Assembly: GCA_964437465.1 (NCBI GenBank)
Contig: CAYTGI010000009.1
Span: 1 to 56,580 of the forward strand
Length of the DNA stretch: 56,580 bases
Reading direction: 5' to 3'
Origin: JAGQLF01 sp964437465
GTDB lineage: Bacteria > Patescibacteriota > Dojkabacteria > J137
Part shown: positions 34,440-42,840 of the stretch, one piece after another
Position numbering within the stretch: position 1 is the first letter of the stretch
Layout of the letters: each line of letters starts with the position of its first letter
Position numbers and translations under genes: made by a program
Notes under the pieces: generated by a model
What the model saw: the letters and a program-made list of their open reading frames with translations, nothing else
Databases searched by the model: none
Told to the model about the DNA's origin: nothing

Positions 34440-34502
34440 CTACTGTCCTCCCGAACTTGGGCAGTTATTTATCTTCTTGTAAGTAATTGAGTTTATTTTC
34501 AT
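34440..34502 (-). CDS. Candidate leaderless mini-gene, 20-residue peptide
   Basis: The minus strand reads ATG...TAG for 20 residues: MKINSITYKKINNCPSSGGQ. TATAAT (34509-34514) ends 6 nt before the ATG, exactly as in several larger genes here, and a 12-bp hairpin follows the stop within 22 bp. Promoter, ORF and terminator thus form a complete unit of about 120 bp. The basic N-terminal half and CPSSGGQ tail are unusual. It may be a peptide gene, or the ORF may be a coincidence in a small RNA. Confidence 0.4.
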   Translation of the reverse strand: MKINSITYKKINNCPSSGGQ

Positions 34503-34508
34503 GCTTAA

Positions 34509-34514
34509 ATTATA
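34509..34514 (-). promoter_or_regulatory. -10 box 6 nt before the mini-gene ATG
   Basis: Minus strand TATAATTTAAGCATG. TTGTTG about 18 bp further upstream may be the -35. It is divergent from the promoter at 34556. Confidence 0.5.
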
Positions 34515-34555
34515 CTAAAGAACAATGAAAAACAACAATTATTTTTTAAGTTAAG

Positions 34556-34561
34556 TATAAT
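34556..34561 (+). promoter_or_regulatory. -10 box 6 nt before ATG 34568 (leaderless)
   Basis: TATAATACCAATATG: no space for a Shine-Dalgarno. Confidence 0.6.
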
Positions 34562-34567
34562 ACCAAT

Positions 34568-35224
34568 ATGTATTACTTTAGTATCGATCAAAAACAGATT
34601 CAGTTTCACCCAGATGAAATAAGAGAAGCGTACAGTAAGGGGTATTTATTAACTCGTCTTGGAAAAGGAATTGTAACTCAAACTCGTTCCTTAAGAATAG
34701 ATTTAGATGATTTTATTCTTTCATCAGAAAATAAAAGAATTTTGAGGAAGACTGAAGGAATTGAACATACACTAAAAGAACTACCACTAGATAATTACTC
34801 TTGGGAGATTCATAAATTAGGAAAAGATTTTTATTCAAGAAAGTTTGGGGCTAAGACTATGAGCGCCTCGAAAATTAAATCTATGTTTAATGATTTAGAA
34901 AGTGAGAATATGACTCATGTTATTGAATATACTTTAGATCAAGAAATAGTTGGTTATGCTTTAATATATTTAGATAGTAGAATTATGCATTACTCTTATC
35001 CTTTTTATAACTTAGATTTAGATGTTCCAAATCTAGGGATGGGAATGATGATAAGGGCAGTACAATTAGCTCAAGATAAAGATCTTGAATATGTATATTT
35101 AGGATCAGTTACAACTCCAGAATCAAAATATAAACTTCAATTTGAGGGTCTTGAATGGTTTAACACAACGGGTTTTAAATGGGATAAAGATTTATCTAAG
35201 CTAAAAAGCTTACTAGATTCTTGA
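34568..35224 (+). CDS. GNAT-like transferase resembling arginyl/leucyl-tRNA-protein transferase C-terminus
   Basis: 218 residues. TRSLRIDLDDFILSSENKRILRKT and LDQEIVGYALIYLDSRIMHYSYPFY, with a late GMGMMIRAVQLAQDKDLEYVYLGS, recall the GNAT-type C-terminal domain of ATE/Bpt N-end-rule transferases (SSENRR..RK, then a gYyi strand). The characteristic N-terminal Cys cluster of ATE is absent. Possible substrate is an aminoacyl-tRNA and a protein N-terminus; this is inference. Its end overlaps the convergent gene at 35213 by 12 bp. Confidence 0.55.
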   Translation: MYYFSIDQKQIQFHPDEIREAYSKGYLLTRLGKGIVTQTRSLRIDLDDFILSSENKRILRKTEGIEHTLKELPLDNYSWEIHKLGKDFYSRKFGAKTMSASKIKSMFNDLESENMTHVIEYTLDQEIVGYALIYLDSRIMHYSYPFYNLDLDVPNLGMGMMIRAVQLAQDKDLEYVYLGSVTTPESKYKLQFEGLEWFNTTGFKWDKDLSKLKSLLDS

Positions 35225-35509
35225 ATATAAAAATAGGACTAAAAATATTAACCCAAGAAGAATTAGGATAACTACTATATTGAAAAGGAACAAGTTGGAT
35301 AATACTAGAGTGTTAATAAGAACAGCAATAATATCTATAACCCAGTTCCTAAATCCCGCAGAAAAAAAGAACAAGCCAATTATTCCTAAGATTGCGCCAA
35401 GAAAAATAAAACAACCTGAAAGATTTAAAGGTTCGTCACTGGCTACAGTAGTTTTTCTTGACTTGTAATTTTTTCTTTTGCTTCTATTCTTTTGAAATTT
35501 TTGTGCCAT
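35213..35509 (-). CDS. Small two-helix membrane protein with basic N-terminus
   Basis: 98 residues. A very basic start (MAQKFQKNRSKRKNYKSRKT) precedes two or three hydrophobic helices (about 31-50, 53-72, 76-97). The family is not recognised. It is translationally coupled to the DUF1858 gene (TAATG at 35507-35511). The C-terminus overlaps the convergent GNAT-like gene. Confidence 0.6.
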   Translation of the reverse strand: MAQKFQKNRSKRKNYKSRKTTVASDEPLNLSGCFIFLGAILGIIGLFFFSAGFRNWVIDIIAVLINTLVLSNLFLFNIVVILILLGLIFLVLFLYSRI

Positions 35510-35736
35510 TAATCTTGTTCATTAATAACTCTTTCTAAATGGTTTATCATTTCTATAAAATATTCCTCTTTAATTCCATGTATCTCCGCACCTTGCTCTA
35601 AAGTGTCAAATTCAGCTATAACACAGTTTACACAATATAGACCATATTCGTAAGTAAGAACAGGGGCAATTTCTGGATATTCCATTAGTAGTTCGTTTAT
35701 ATTCATTTTAATATCAATTTTTTTCCGGTCTTCCAT
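35509..35736 (-). CDS. DUF1858 domain protein (redox-disulfide-like)
   Basis: 75 residues. INELLMEYPEIAPVLTYEYGLYCVNCVIAEFDTLEQGAEIHGI matches the DUF1858 pattern of a Cys-x-x-Cys pair (CVNC, about 37-40) within a small helical domain, often found with hybrid-cluster or ScdA-type proteins. Likely redox or metal related; not tested. TATAAT ends 6 nt before the ATG and TTGACT lies 16 bp further, so the transcript should be leaderless. Confidence 0.85.
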   Translation of the reverse strand: MEDRKKIDIKMNINELLMEYPEIAPVLTYEYGLYCVNCVIAEFDTLEQGAEIHGIKEEYFIEMINHLERVINEQD

Positions 35737-35742
35737 GGATAC

Positions 35743-35770
35743 ATTATATAATTCTTTAGTGACTAGTCAA
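35743..35770 (-). promoter_or_regulatory. DUF1858 promoter TTGACT-16-TATAAT, leaderless
   Basis: On the minus strand TTGACT (35765-35770) and TATAAT (35743-35748) precede ATG 35736 by 6 nt. The tRNA-Leu promoter is divergent nearby. Confidence 0.65.
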
Positions 35771-35798
35771 AATGGTGGCGCAGATCTACGAATTAAAG

Positions 35799-35804
35799 TA
35801 TAAT
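35799..35804 (+). promoter_or_regulatory. -10 box of tRNA-Leu
   Basis: TATAAT ends 17 bp before the mature tRNA 5' end, giving a short leader for RNase P. No clear -35 hexamer. Confidence 0.55.
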
Positions 35805-35821
35805 TACAGGCGTACTTTAAA

Positions 35822-35905
35822 GCCGAGGTGGTGGAATTGGTAGACACGCTGGTCTTAGGAACCAGTGGGAGCAATCCCTTGCAGGTTCGATTCCTGTCCT
35901 CGGTA
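35822..35905 (+). tRNA. tRNA-Leu (anticodon TAG)
   Basis: 84 nt. Acceptor arms GCCGAGG and CCTCGGT (first pair G-U); D arm with GGTAGACAC; anticodon arm CTGGT-CTTAGGA-ACCAG, giving anticodon TAG (reads CUA and, with wobble, other CUN); a long variable arm as in class II tRNAs; T arm with GGTTCGATTCC. The CCA end is not encoded. The gene at 35922 starts 17 nt downstream. Confidence 0.95.
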
Positions 35906-35921
35906 TATTTAATTCTTCTAT

Positions 35922-36497
35922 ATGACAGATCATAAGTCAGATTCTGAGATAGTCTACTCTGAAGATGATCCTTCAATGATACCCTGCAACTATGTCAATA
36001 GGTCAATATACAGTGTATTGGGCACTACAACTCAAGATTTTAACAAAGGTGAGATTGGGCTTAATGAAGAGGATATTATTTTAAGAATTAAACTAGAACT
36101 TGAGAAAAGAAGTATTCCCTTGTCATGGGCTGAATCAGTTTACTTATATGAAGGTGAAAAATTCATATCTGAAGCTTCAGCAGTTTTCTTTGTAGGTAAT
36201 CATTTTAAATTCGGGTTTGGATTTATTAATGCAGTTGCTGTTGGAAGTCTTCCACAGATATTTCTAATATCATTACCAAAAAGTGATGGACTATTTCGAA
36301 TTGGACCGAGAAAAGATTCTGAGATTGGTAATTGCCAAACGTTTCAGCATGTTTCTTTTCGTTCAAAATTTTCAGATAGAAGTTTAATCAGATTTCAGAA
36401 TTTTGTAGAAGCATTTAGCCAAATTGAACATCATTTAAAACAAAGTGAATACGGTTCGTTTTGGGTATATAAAAAATCTAACTCCTCTGAGCAATAG
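35922..36497 (+). CDS. Unknown soluble protein after tRNA-Leu
   Basis: 191 residues. Central strands FISEASAVFFVGNHFKFGFGFINAVAVGSLPQIFLISLP suggest a compact alpha/beta domain; no known motif. It starts 17 nt after the tRNA and has no clear promoter of its own, so it may be expressed from the tRNA promoter. Its stop abuts the stop of the convergent gene at 36498. Confidence 0.6.
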   Translation: MTDHKSDSEIVYSEDDPSMIPCNYVNRSIYSVLGTTTQDFNKGEIGLNEEDIILRIKLELEKRSIPLSWAESVYLYEGEKFISEASAVFFVGNHFKFGFGFINAVAVGSLPQIFLISLPKSDGLFRIGPRKDSEIGNCQTFQHVSFRSKFSDRSLIRFQNFVEAFSQIEHHLKQSEYGSFWVYKKSNSSEQ

Positions 36498-36863
36498 CTA
36501 AATCTCAAACTCTTCGATCTTTTCTACCATTGAATCAAATTTTGATTTGATTTTGTTATATTCAACTACTTTCCAAATTAACCCTAAGACAGCACCGATT
36601 AAGAATGAGACTAAGATACCTATGAATACAGCGTTATAAGTTATTGCTGATTCTCCAGCTGTAACTACTTTTGCAATAAATAAAACTATTATCGAGAGAA
36701 AGGAGAATACAACTAGTCCTAAGACGAAAAAGATCCATGATATTTGTAAAAACGATTTTTCAAATTCTCTGATTTTTGAAACTATATAATTTGTTGAAGT
36801 TTTTTTTGCTTCATTCGCTAATGTTTCTCCCATTTTTTGAAAATTATTTCCTGCAGACTTCAT
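36498..36863 (-). CDS. Small two-helix membrane protein
   Basis: 121 residues. A helical amphipathic N-terminus (about 1-38, ETLANEAKKTSTNYIVSKIREFEKSFLQ) leads to two membrane helices (about 40-65 and 78-98) and a short charged helix at the C-terminus (FDSMVEKIEEF). The layout resembles a small holin-like or LapA-type scaffold protein; this is by shape only. Divergent from the gene at 36953. Confidence 0.6.
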   Translation of the reverse strand: MKSAGNNFQKMGETLANEAKKTSTNYIVSKIREFEKSFLQISWIFFVLGLVVFSFLSIIVLFIAKVVTAGESAITYNAVFIGILVSFLIGAVLGLIWKVVEYNKIKSKFDSMVEKIEEFEI

Positions 36864-36911
36864 TAAATTAACTTAATATTTATAGATAAGTATCTCAAAA
36901 ATAGTCTTTAA

Positions 36912-36940
36912 TTGACACTGATTTACTTTCCAATCATAAT
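36912..36940 (+). promoter_or_regulatory. Promoter TTGACA-17-CATAAT
   Basis: TTGACA at 36912-36917, CATAAT at 36935-36940, 12 nt before ATG 36953. This is one of the best -35 boxes in the window. Confidence 0.75.
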
Positions 36941-36952
36941 GACTAAAGTTAT

Positions 36953-39019
36953 ATGACAAGAAAAAATAATTCCTACATTAATGATTTATTTTCAGCAAGT
37001 TCAGCTGATATTCCGCTTATTGGGAATGAATCTTATCAATTTTCAAGAATTTATAATGTAGAAGAGATAAAAGTACCTGAAGCATACGTTGTTACATCAA
37101 TCGCATTTGATGATTTTCTGATTGCTACAAATACAACAAAGATAATTTTAGAACTTCTTTCAAGTGTAGAGCCGTTTATAAGAAAGTCAGCAAGGGATGT
37201 ATCTGGTCAGATAACTAATATGATAATGACTTATGATATTCCTCAGGCTATTTTTAATAGTTTAGAGGAAGTATTCAACTCCATAGTGGGTAAGACAAAT
37301 AAAGCATTTTTACAGCTAGAAGTCTCTCATATTATTGAAACAAAATTTATCCCTGAAAAATCAAGAGATTTAAGCTATTACGACATAACCTCTTTTGATG
37401 ATTTTATTAACAAGATTAGATTAATATGGTCAAGTCTATTCTCTACAGAATCAATCGAGCTTAGGACAAATGAGTACTATAGAGGCCCAATTACTGTTGC
37501 TATTTTAGTAAGACAGATGAGGAAATTTGAGCTTTCTGGAAAGGTTTATTCAATTCCTCCAATTACTAAAGAAGTTAACACAATGCAGGTAAATGCTAAC
37601 TACGGAATTTTAACTGATTCACTAGATATACAATCTTTCCAAGATGAATACAAAGTTGATTTAGATACAATGACTGTCTCTGAGAAGACAGTTGTTCCTC
37701 AGGATTACATGATTATAAGGACAAGACAGAAGAACGCTGGTGAGAGCAAAACATTATCTGTTGAAATTTCTAAAGAATGGAAGAGAAAGCAAAAGCTTGG
37801 AGATGATAAAGTGATTGATCTTGTAGAAAAAGCTAAAGAGCTTGAAAAATTTTTTACTGATCCTTTAGAAATAACTTGGGGGATAGAGATGGGTGATTTG
37901 TATATCACTGATGTAGAGATAATTGAAAAGGAAGATGAGAGTACAATTGAGGATGAGAAACAGTATCTAGCTCAATTTGGAGTTAAAACTAAAAAAAGTC
38001 TAAATGAAGATGATGTTCCTGAAACTATTGATGAGATTGAAAAACAGATTAATCTCTTAACTCAGAAAGACAATATTTATATAGAAGAAAATCGAAAAGA
38101 AAAGGAAATAGAATTAGAAAATACAGATGTTTCTGTTGATAGAGAAATAGATTTTCCGAAGTGGTCAAAAAAATATAGTTTTACCTCTGAGGTTTTATTA
38201 GATATTTCAAACATTAATGCTAAGAATATTCATTTAATGTCTTTGTTTAATGGAACTTATTTTGATTCAACTGAATTACTTTTAAATAGAAAAGTTTTAC
38301 CTGAGGAGCTTTATAGTAATGAAAGAAAGCTGAGAGGCTGGATTGAAGCTTTTTCTAATGATGTTGCTTCAGCTGCCTCTAACACTGATAATGGCTCATT
38401 TATCTATCAACTTTCTAATCCGGGTATAAGTGATTATAAAAATCTGAAGATAGATAAAAAGTTTACTGAATTTTACGGGGATGAAAGATTTATTCAGTTT
38501 CCTGAGAGTTTAAGTGCGGAGCTTAGAGCATTAAATGAAGTAAAAAAATCTTTTAATGTTCCTCCAATGCATCTATGTGTACCATACATAAGAAGCTCTG
38601 ATAATTTAGAGGATATAATCAAGATCTTAAATTCACAAGGATTCACACGAGCAGGTAACAATAAACTTTATGCAGAAGTTGCACTTCCATCTTTTGCTTA
38701 TGATATTTTGGACATTGATAAAGGAATTATAGATGGGGTGATTATTAATTACGATACTCTACTTAGAATTTCAGTTTATAGAGCTAAGCCAAGAGATGTT
38801 GACCATAAAATACTTTCAAAACTTGTTAGTGAGGTTATTAGAATGTGTAGAAAATCAGGGTTAGATTGTTATGTAAGGTTTACTTCCCAGAGCGATATGG
38901 CTTTAAAACTAGTAGTCCCTATGAAACCAGATGGATATATTTTTAGTAGTATTCCATCAAGTGACCAGATGAAATTCTTTTCTGAATATGACTTAGCAGT
39001 TTTAGACAAGAATAAATAA
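36953..39019 (+). CDS. PEP synthase-like protein lacking the phosphohistidine domain
   Basis: 688 residues. The N-terminal third resembles the ATP/pyruvate-binding domain of PpsA/PPDK: IPLIGNESYQFSRIYNVEEIKVPEAYVVTSIAFDDFL at the start, SSLFSTESIELRTNEYY (about 160), and LEKFFTDPLEITWGIEMGDLYI (about 302), but the closing QSRP-type segment reads DVEII. The C-terminal part resembles the PEP-utilising barrel (FNVPPMHLCVPYIRSSDNLEDIIKIL). The central swivelling His domain is replaced by a ~60-residue acidic linker. The phosphotransfer His is therefore absent: probably a pseudoenzyme or a different activity. Good promoter upstream. Confidence 0.75.
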   Translation: MTRKNNSYINDLFSASSADIPLIGNESYQFSRIYNVEEIKVPEAYVVTSIAFDDFLIATNTTKIILELLSSVEPFIRKSARDVSGQITNMIMTYDIPQAIFNSLEEVFNSIVGKTNKAFLQLEVSHIIETKFIPEKSRDLSYYDITSFDDFINKIRLIWSSLFSTESIELRTNEYYRGPITVAILVRQMRKFELSGKVYSIPPITKEVNTMQVNANYGILTDSLDIQSFQDEYKVDLDTMTVSEKTVVPQDYMIIRTRQKNAGESKTLSVEISKEWKRKQKLGDDKVIDLVEKAKELEKFFTDPLEITWGIEMGDLYITDVEIIEKEDESTIEDEKQYLAQFGVKTKKSLNEDDVPETIDEIEKQINLLTQKDNIYIEENRKEKEIELENTDVSVDREIDFPKWSKKYSFTSEVLLDISNINAKNIHLMSLFNGTYFDSTELLLNRKVLPEELYSNERKLRGWIEAFSNDVASAASNTDNGSFIYQLSNPGISDYKNLKIDKKFTEFYGDERFIQFPESLSAELRALNEVKKSFNVPPMHLCVPYIRSSDNLEDIIKILNSQGFTRAGNNKLYAEVALPSFAYDILDIDKGIIDGVIINYDTLLRISVYRAKPRDVDHKILSKLVSEVIRMCRKSGLDCYVRFTSQSDMALKLVVPMKPDGYIFSSIPSSDQMKFFSEYDLAVLDKNK

Positions 39020-39066
39020 AATACCCTGCACTAAGTACAGGGGATTTGGTTGGTTTGCAATAAATC

Positions 39067-39095
39067 TTGACCCATCTCAATCCCCTTGCTACAAT
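39067..39095 (+). promoter_or_regulatory. Promoter TTGACC-17-TACAAT before the SPFH gene
   Basis: -35 at 39067-39072, -10 at 39090-39095, start codon 28 nt further. A weak hairpin CCCTG/CAGGG (39023-39041) ends the preceding gene. Confidence 0.75.
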
Positions 39096-39123
39096 AGGAT
39101 ATTAGCTTTTAAAAAGAAAAGAT

Positions 39124-40077
39124 ATGGCATTCGCGTATTTTCTAATGTTCATTTTCGTTGTTCTTGTAATACTATTTTTCTCTACTTTCTTTATTGTTGA
39201 ACAACAAAAAGTAGCTGTTGTAGAAACATTTGGTCGATTTTCTAGAATAGCAAGACCAGGACTTAATTTTAAAATTCCTTTTATCGAAAGGATTGCTGGA
39301 AGATTATCTCTAAGAGTACAACAACTTGATGTTAAGGCTGAGACAAAGACTAGGGACAATGTTTTTGTTAACATAACAGTTTCAGTTCAATATTATGTAA
39401 ACGAAACTAATGTTTACGATGCTTTTTATAAGTTAGACGATCCTGCAAGACAGATTAACTCATATGTATTTGACGTAATTAGAGCAAGAGTACCTAGAAT
39501 TGATATAGATAGATTATTCGAAGAGAAAGAGGAAATCGCTGGAGCTATTAAAGAAGAATTAAATGAAACAATGACACAGTTTGGTTTTGTAATATTAAAT
39601 TCACTAGTTACAGACATTGATCCTGATCAAAAAGTAAAAGTTGCTATGAACGAAATAAATGCTGCAGAAAGAATGAAGATTGCTGCTAAAGAAAAAGCTG
39701 AAGCTAGTAAGATTATGAAAGTTAAGGATGCGGAGGCTGACGCAGAATCTAAAGCTCTTCAAGGTAAAGGAATCGCTGATCAAAGACTTGCTATTGTTCA
39801 AGGTTTAAGAGAATCTGTCGAAGACTTTCAGGAGGGAGTTCAAGGAACTTCAGCACATGATGTTATGAATCTTGTTTTAATGACTCAGTATTTCGACACG
39901 CTAAAAGATGTTGGGCAATACTCTAATACAATTCTAATTCCTCACTCACCAGGTGGAATGCAGGATGTAGAAGCTCAGCTTAGAAATGCTATGATTCAAG
40001 CGCATGAGGTTGAGAGAAGTGCTGGAAGAAATACACCTGGAAAGAAGAACGAAGATCCTAAGAAAACACAAATGTAA
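39124..40077 (+). CDS. SPFH/Band 7 (stomatin-like) membrane protein
   Basis: 317 residues. One N-terminal membrane helix (about 3-24), then the SPFH domain: VEQQKVAVVETFGRFSRIARPGLNFKIPF, RVQQLDVKAETKTRDNVFVNITVSVQYYV, and RARVPRIDIDRLFEEKEEIAGAIKEEL. A long charged helix follows (AAERMKIAAKEKAEASKIMKVKDAEADAESKAL), then a C-terminal tail. It likely forms oligomeric membrane scaffolds, as flotillin/stomatin proteins do. A strong terminator follows (40096). Confidence 0.92.
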   Translation: MAFAYFLMFIFVVLVILFFSTFFIVEQQKVAVVETFGRFSRIARPGLNFKIPFIERIAGRLSLRVQQLDVKAETKTRDNVFVNITVSVQYYVNETNVYDAFYKLDDPARQINSYVFDVIRARVPRIDIDRLFEEKEEIAGAIKEELNETMTQFGFVILNSLVTDIDPDQKVKVAMNEINAAERMKIAAKEKAEASKIMKVKDAEADAESKALQGKGIADQRLAIVQGLRESVEDFQEGVQGTSAHDVMNLVLMTQYFDTLKDVGQYSNTILIPHSPGGMQDVEAQLRNAMIQAHEVERSAGRNTPGKKNEDPKKTQM

Positions 40078-40095
40078 ATCTAATTTAATAAGCAT

Positions 40096-40125
40096 AAAGC
40101 ATCCCTAATAATCGGGATGCTTTTC
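40096..40125 (+). terminator. Terminator after the SPFH gene
   Basis: AAAGCATCCC - TAATAATC - GGGATGCTTT followed by TCTTT; a perfect 10-bp stem. Confidence 0.9.
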
Positions 40126-40175
40126 TTTGCCAAATTTCTCTAAATTATCTAAACTGAGGTAGTTAAAACGAAACA

Positions 40176-40663
40176 ATGGTTCAGTTTATTCAGGAATATT
40201 CAATTGAAAAATTAATTGGTCTAGATACTTGGCCTGAGGATGAAAAGACAATATATCTTCAGGATATGGTGTATACAATATTTGCCAACTCAATAGTTCG
40301 TTATATAAAAAATGAATCTATACCGAAAGAGAAACGAGATGCTTTAGAAAATGAAATGTCGGCCGAAGCGAAGATAAGAACGTAGAACAAAACTTTTTGA
40401 CTGAAATAGTTAGTAATTATCCTGAGCTAAATCAATTTGTAGAGACTGAAGAATACATGTTTAAAAAAACTGCATTTCTCGAACATTTAGAATATATGAA
40501 GAAATCGTTAAGTGGACCTGAGCAAGAGATAAAGGACCTCTCAGATTTAGTGAACTTTTTAATTTTAGGTATTGAGAATGATGATCCCAAAGATGATGAG
40601 AATCTTAAGAAATCATTCGAAACTTACTCGCAGTTGTATTCTACTTTGATTAATGTTCAGTAA
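40176..40663 (+). pseudogene. DUF5663-like protein with apparent one-base frameshift
   Basis: The first frame (40176-40385) gives 69 residues, MVQFIQEYSIEKLIGLDTWPEDEKT..., resembling the DUF5663 pattern (LGL, then acidic and helical). Around 40371 the coding signal moves to the -1 frame, which is open from 40355 and continues as EDKNVEQNFLTEIVSNYPELNQF to the stop at 40661-40663. Restoring one A in the GCGAAG stretch gives one ~162-residue protein. Alternatively a second gene starts at TTG 40397. The stop overlaps the start of the next gene (TAATG). Function unknown. Confidence 0.6.
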
Positions 40664-41709
40664 TGGCAGAGGGAGCTGCAAAATTAGAGACTGATACTTC
40701 ATCTACTACTTCGGGTAGTAGCGGAAGGCCTATTGATACTCTTAATTTTGGATGGTATAGTCCTCCTGAAACCGAAGGGCAATCCAGTAGGGAAAATTCT
40801 ACTGAGTCAGGCTTAGAGCTTAATGATCTCAGGCAAGAGCTGATATCAAACGATAGAAGTATAGGAGAAAGATTAAGAGATAATGCTACTGAACTAATTA
40901 GAAATAACCTTCCGAATCCTGATACAGTTCGTGCGAGATTAAAACAAGGAGCAGTTTTAGCAAGAAAAATCTGGACTGGTGGAGGTAATATCGTTAGGAA
41001 CGGACTTGTTGGTGGTGTTAGAGTTGTTGGTAACGTTGCTGCAGAAGTTAATAATGTAGTGGATAATGTTCAGAACGCTGTGGTAAATGCTAACCAAGCT
41101 TTTAACGAAGGGTATGATGAAGCAAGAGATCAGACTCTTGCAAATGAGAGACAGGAAAGAGTTGAACAAAGAAAACAAAATCAGGAAATGCCAGTACAAG
41201 TAGAGAATTCATCTCCTGGACAAGCTGTAACGGAAACTGGCGAGAATGATGGTTCTTTAGAACGAGCCAAAGAAAACCAAAGGAAAAGAGAAGAGTTAAG
41301 CCCAGCTGATGGGCTAGTTGCTAGATTAAACCCAAGAGTTAGAGCTGAAAACGCAGCAATTAAAGAAGAAGCTCGTTTGGAAAGAGAAACTCTTGAACAG
41401 AATAGAGTTGAGGCTAGAAGGAAAGAGATGGAAGCTCATAAAGCAAGATTAGACGCAGGAGGTCTTGAAAGATTAAGAGCTCTACTGGATATAAAAAATA
41501 ATTTTAGAATTGAAAATAGAATTGCTAATTTACGAGCAAAAGAAGCATTTTTAAGTGCAAGAACTGAACAAAGGGCTATAAGCTTAGAAAAAAGAAAGTT
41601 AAGAGTTGAGAGGCATCATAATAGGCAAGATAGGATTAGAGAACTAGTTGTTCCAGTTCGTGACTTTATTCAAGGTTTTGCTGAAGGGTATAATGAAGGT
41701 ATTACTTAA
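40663..41709 (+). CDS. Unknown Arg/Glu-rich coiled-coil protein
   Basis: 348 residues. A low-complexity Ser/Thr-rich N-terminus (TSSTTSGSSGRP) precedes a helical middle with Asn/Val-rich stretch (GVRVVGNVAAEVNNVVDNVQN, about 115-145) and a long charged coiled coil (about 160-330; REELSPADGLVARLNPRVRAENAAIKEEARLERE). No membrane helix or signal peptide. It is translationally coupled to the DUF5663-like gene. It may be structural or filamentous; not recognised. Confidence 0.65.
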   Translation: MAEGAAKLETDTSSTTSGSSGRPIDTLNFGWYSPPETEGQSSRENSTESGLELNDLRQELISNDRSIGERLRDNATELIRNNLPNPDTVRARLKQGAVLARKIWTGGGNIVRNGLVGGVRVVGNVAAEVNNVVDNVQNAVVNANQAFNEGYDEARDQTLANERQERVEQRKQNQEMPVQVENSSPGQAVTETGENDGSLERAKENQRKREELSPADGLVARLNPRVRAENAAIKEEARLERETLEQNRVEARRKEMEAHKARLDAGGLERLRALLDIKNNFRIENRIANLRAKEAFLSARTEQRAISLEKRKLRVERHHNRQDRIRELVVPVRDFIQGFAEGYNEGIT

Positions 41710-41721
41710 AAGGTACTATCT

Positions 41722-42798
41722 TTATCGTTCAACTATTTCTATCTCACTCTCCTCTCTTATCCCATCTCTATAAAACTCAAACTCCACTATTTCGCCTATA
41801 TCCTGTGTTTGGATTAATCTAAAAAGGCTATCATCACTCAAATCTACGCCGTCAAAAGTCGTAATAATATCTCCAGGTTCAAGTAAACCAACAGCGGATC
41901 CTTCAGGATCTACTGTAATTACTTCAGCTCCAATTACTACCTGATTATCTAATCTATAAGCATTCATCTCATAACTTATCCCAACATAAGAAATTCTAAA
42001 ATTCCCAAAAGTCTCTAGCTCATCTAATCTATCTTGAAGATATGAGATAGGGATTGCGAAGGATAAGTTATTAGCATCAACAATAGTCGCGAAATTAATT
42101 CCAATTACTTCTCCTCGAGTGTTTAATAAAGGCCCTCCTGAGTTTCCTGGATTAATCGCTGCGTCAGTTTGAATTGTATCCTCAAACCTATTAACATCAG
42201 TCCTCAAGAATGTTCTTCCTCCAATATTTACAGTCCTATTTATTGCACTAACTATTCCTGAAGTTACAGTACTATTTAATTCACCTAACGGGTTTCCGAT
42301 AGCTACAACCTGCTCTCCAGGTGTTACGGTCAAGGAGTTACCTAAAGTTAAGGGTTCAAGATTATCTTTATTAATTGTTACTACAGCAATATCGTTAACT
42401 GCGTCTCTAAAAACTTCGTTAACTTCGTAAATATTTTCATCGTCAGGAAACTTTACGTAATAGTCTACTCCAGTTTCTGAGACAACATGCTGGTTAGTTG
42501 CGATATGCCCATCTTCTGAAACAACAAAACCAGTTCCGATTATTGTCTCAGAGTTAAAGCCTGACAAAATGCCAATTCCAACAACTGATGGATTAGCTTG
42601 AATAAAGATTTGTTCTAGGGATGATTGCGATGATTCAGTTGGTTGAGGATTATTAGCATTATTCACTATATTCTCTTCTAATCTAATGATTCTTTCGTTA
42701 AGAGTAATAAACGCGAAAATATTACTACTAGCGACAACTGCTAAGAGTATTAAAATAAAGAAACTTAGATAAGGAAATGTATTCTTTTTTTGTTCCAT
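41722..42798 (-). CDS. HtrA/DegP-like serine protease with PDZ domain
   Basis: 358 residues. A membrane anchor (about 12-32) leads to a trypsin-like domain with His in ATNQHVV (about 104), Asp in VNDIAVVTI (about 138) and Ser in INPGNSGGPLLN (about 220), then a PDZ domain (about 265-355; GAEVITVDPEGSAVGLLEPGDIITTFDG). The triad appears intact. It degrades or checks misfolded proteins outside the membrane. TATAAT (42805-42810) is 6 nt from the ATG, so the mRNA is probably leaderless. Confidence 0.93.
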   Translation of the reverse strand: MEQKKNTFPYLSFFILILLAVVASSNIFAFITLNERIIRLEENIVNNANNPQPTESSQSSLEQIFIQANPSVVGIGILSGFNSETIIGTGFVVSEDGHIATNQHVVSETGVDYYVKFPDDENIYEVNEVFRDAVNDIAVVTINKDNLEPLTLGNSLTVTPGEQVVAIGNPLGELNSTVTSGIVSAINRTVNIGGRTFLRTDVNRFEDTIQTDAAINPGNSGGPLLNTRGEVIGINFATIVDANNLSFAIPISYLQDRLDELETFGNFRISYVGISYEMNAYRLDNQVVIGAEVITVDPEGSAVGLLEPGDIITTFDGVDLSDDSLFRLIQTQDIGEIVEFEFYRDGIREESEIEIVER

Positions 42799-42804
42799 CC
42801 TTTT

Positions 42805-42810
42805 ATTATA
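42805..42810 (-). promoter_or_regulatory. -10 box 6 nt before the htrA-like start
   Basis: Minus strand TATAATAAAAGGATG. The AAAAGG could be read as a purine-rich site but sits directly against the ATG. Confidence 0.55.
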
Positions 42811-42840
42811 AAGATTTTCTATGAAGGTTTTATGAAAAAG

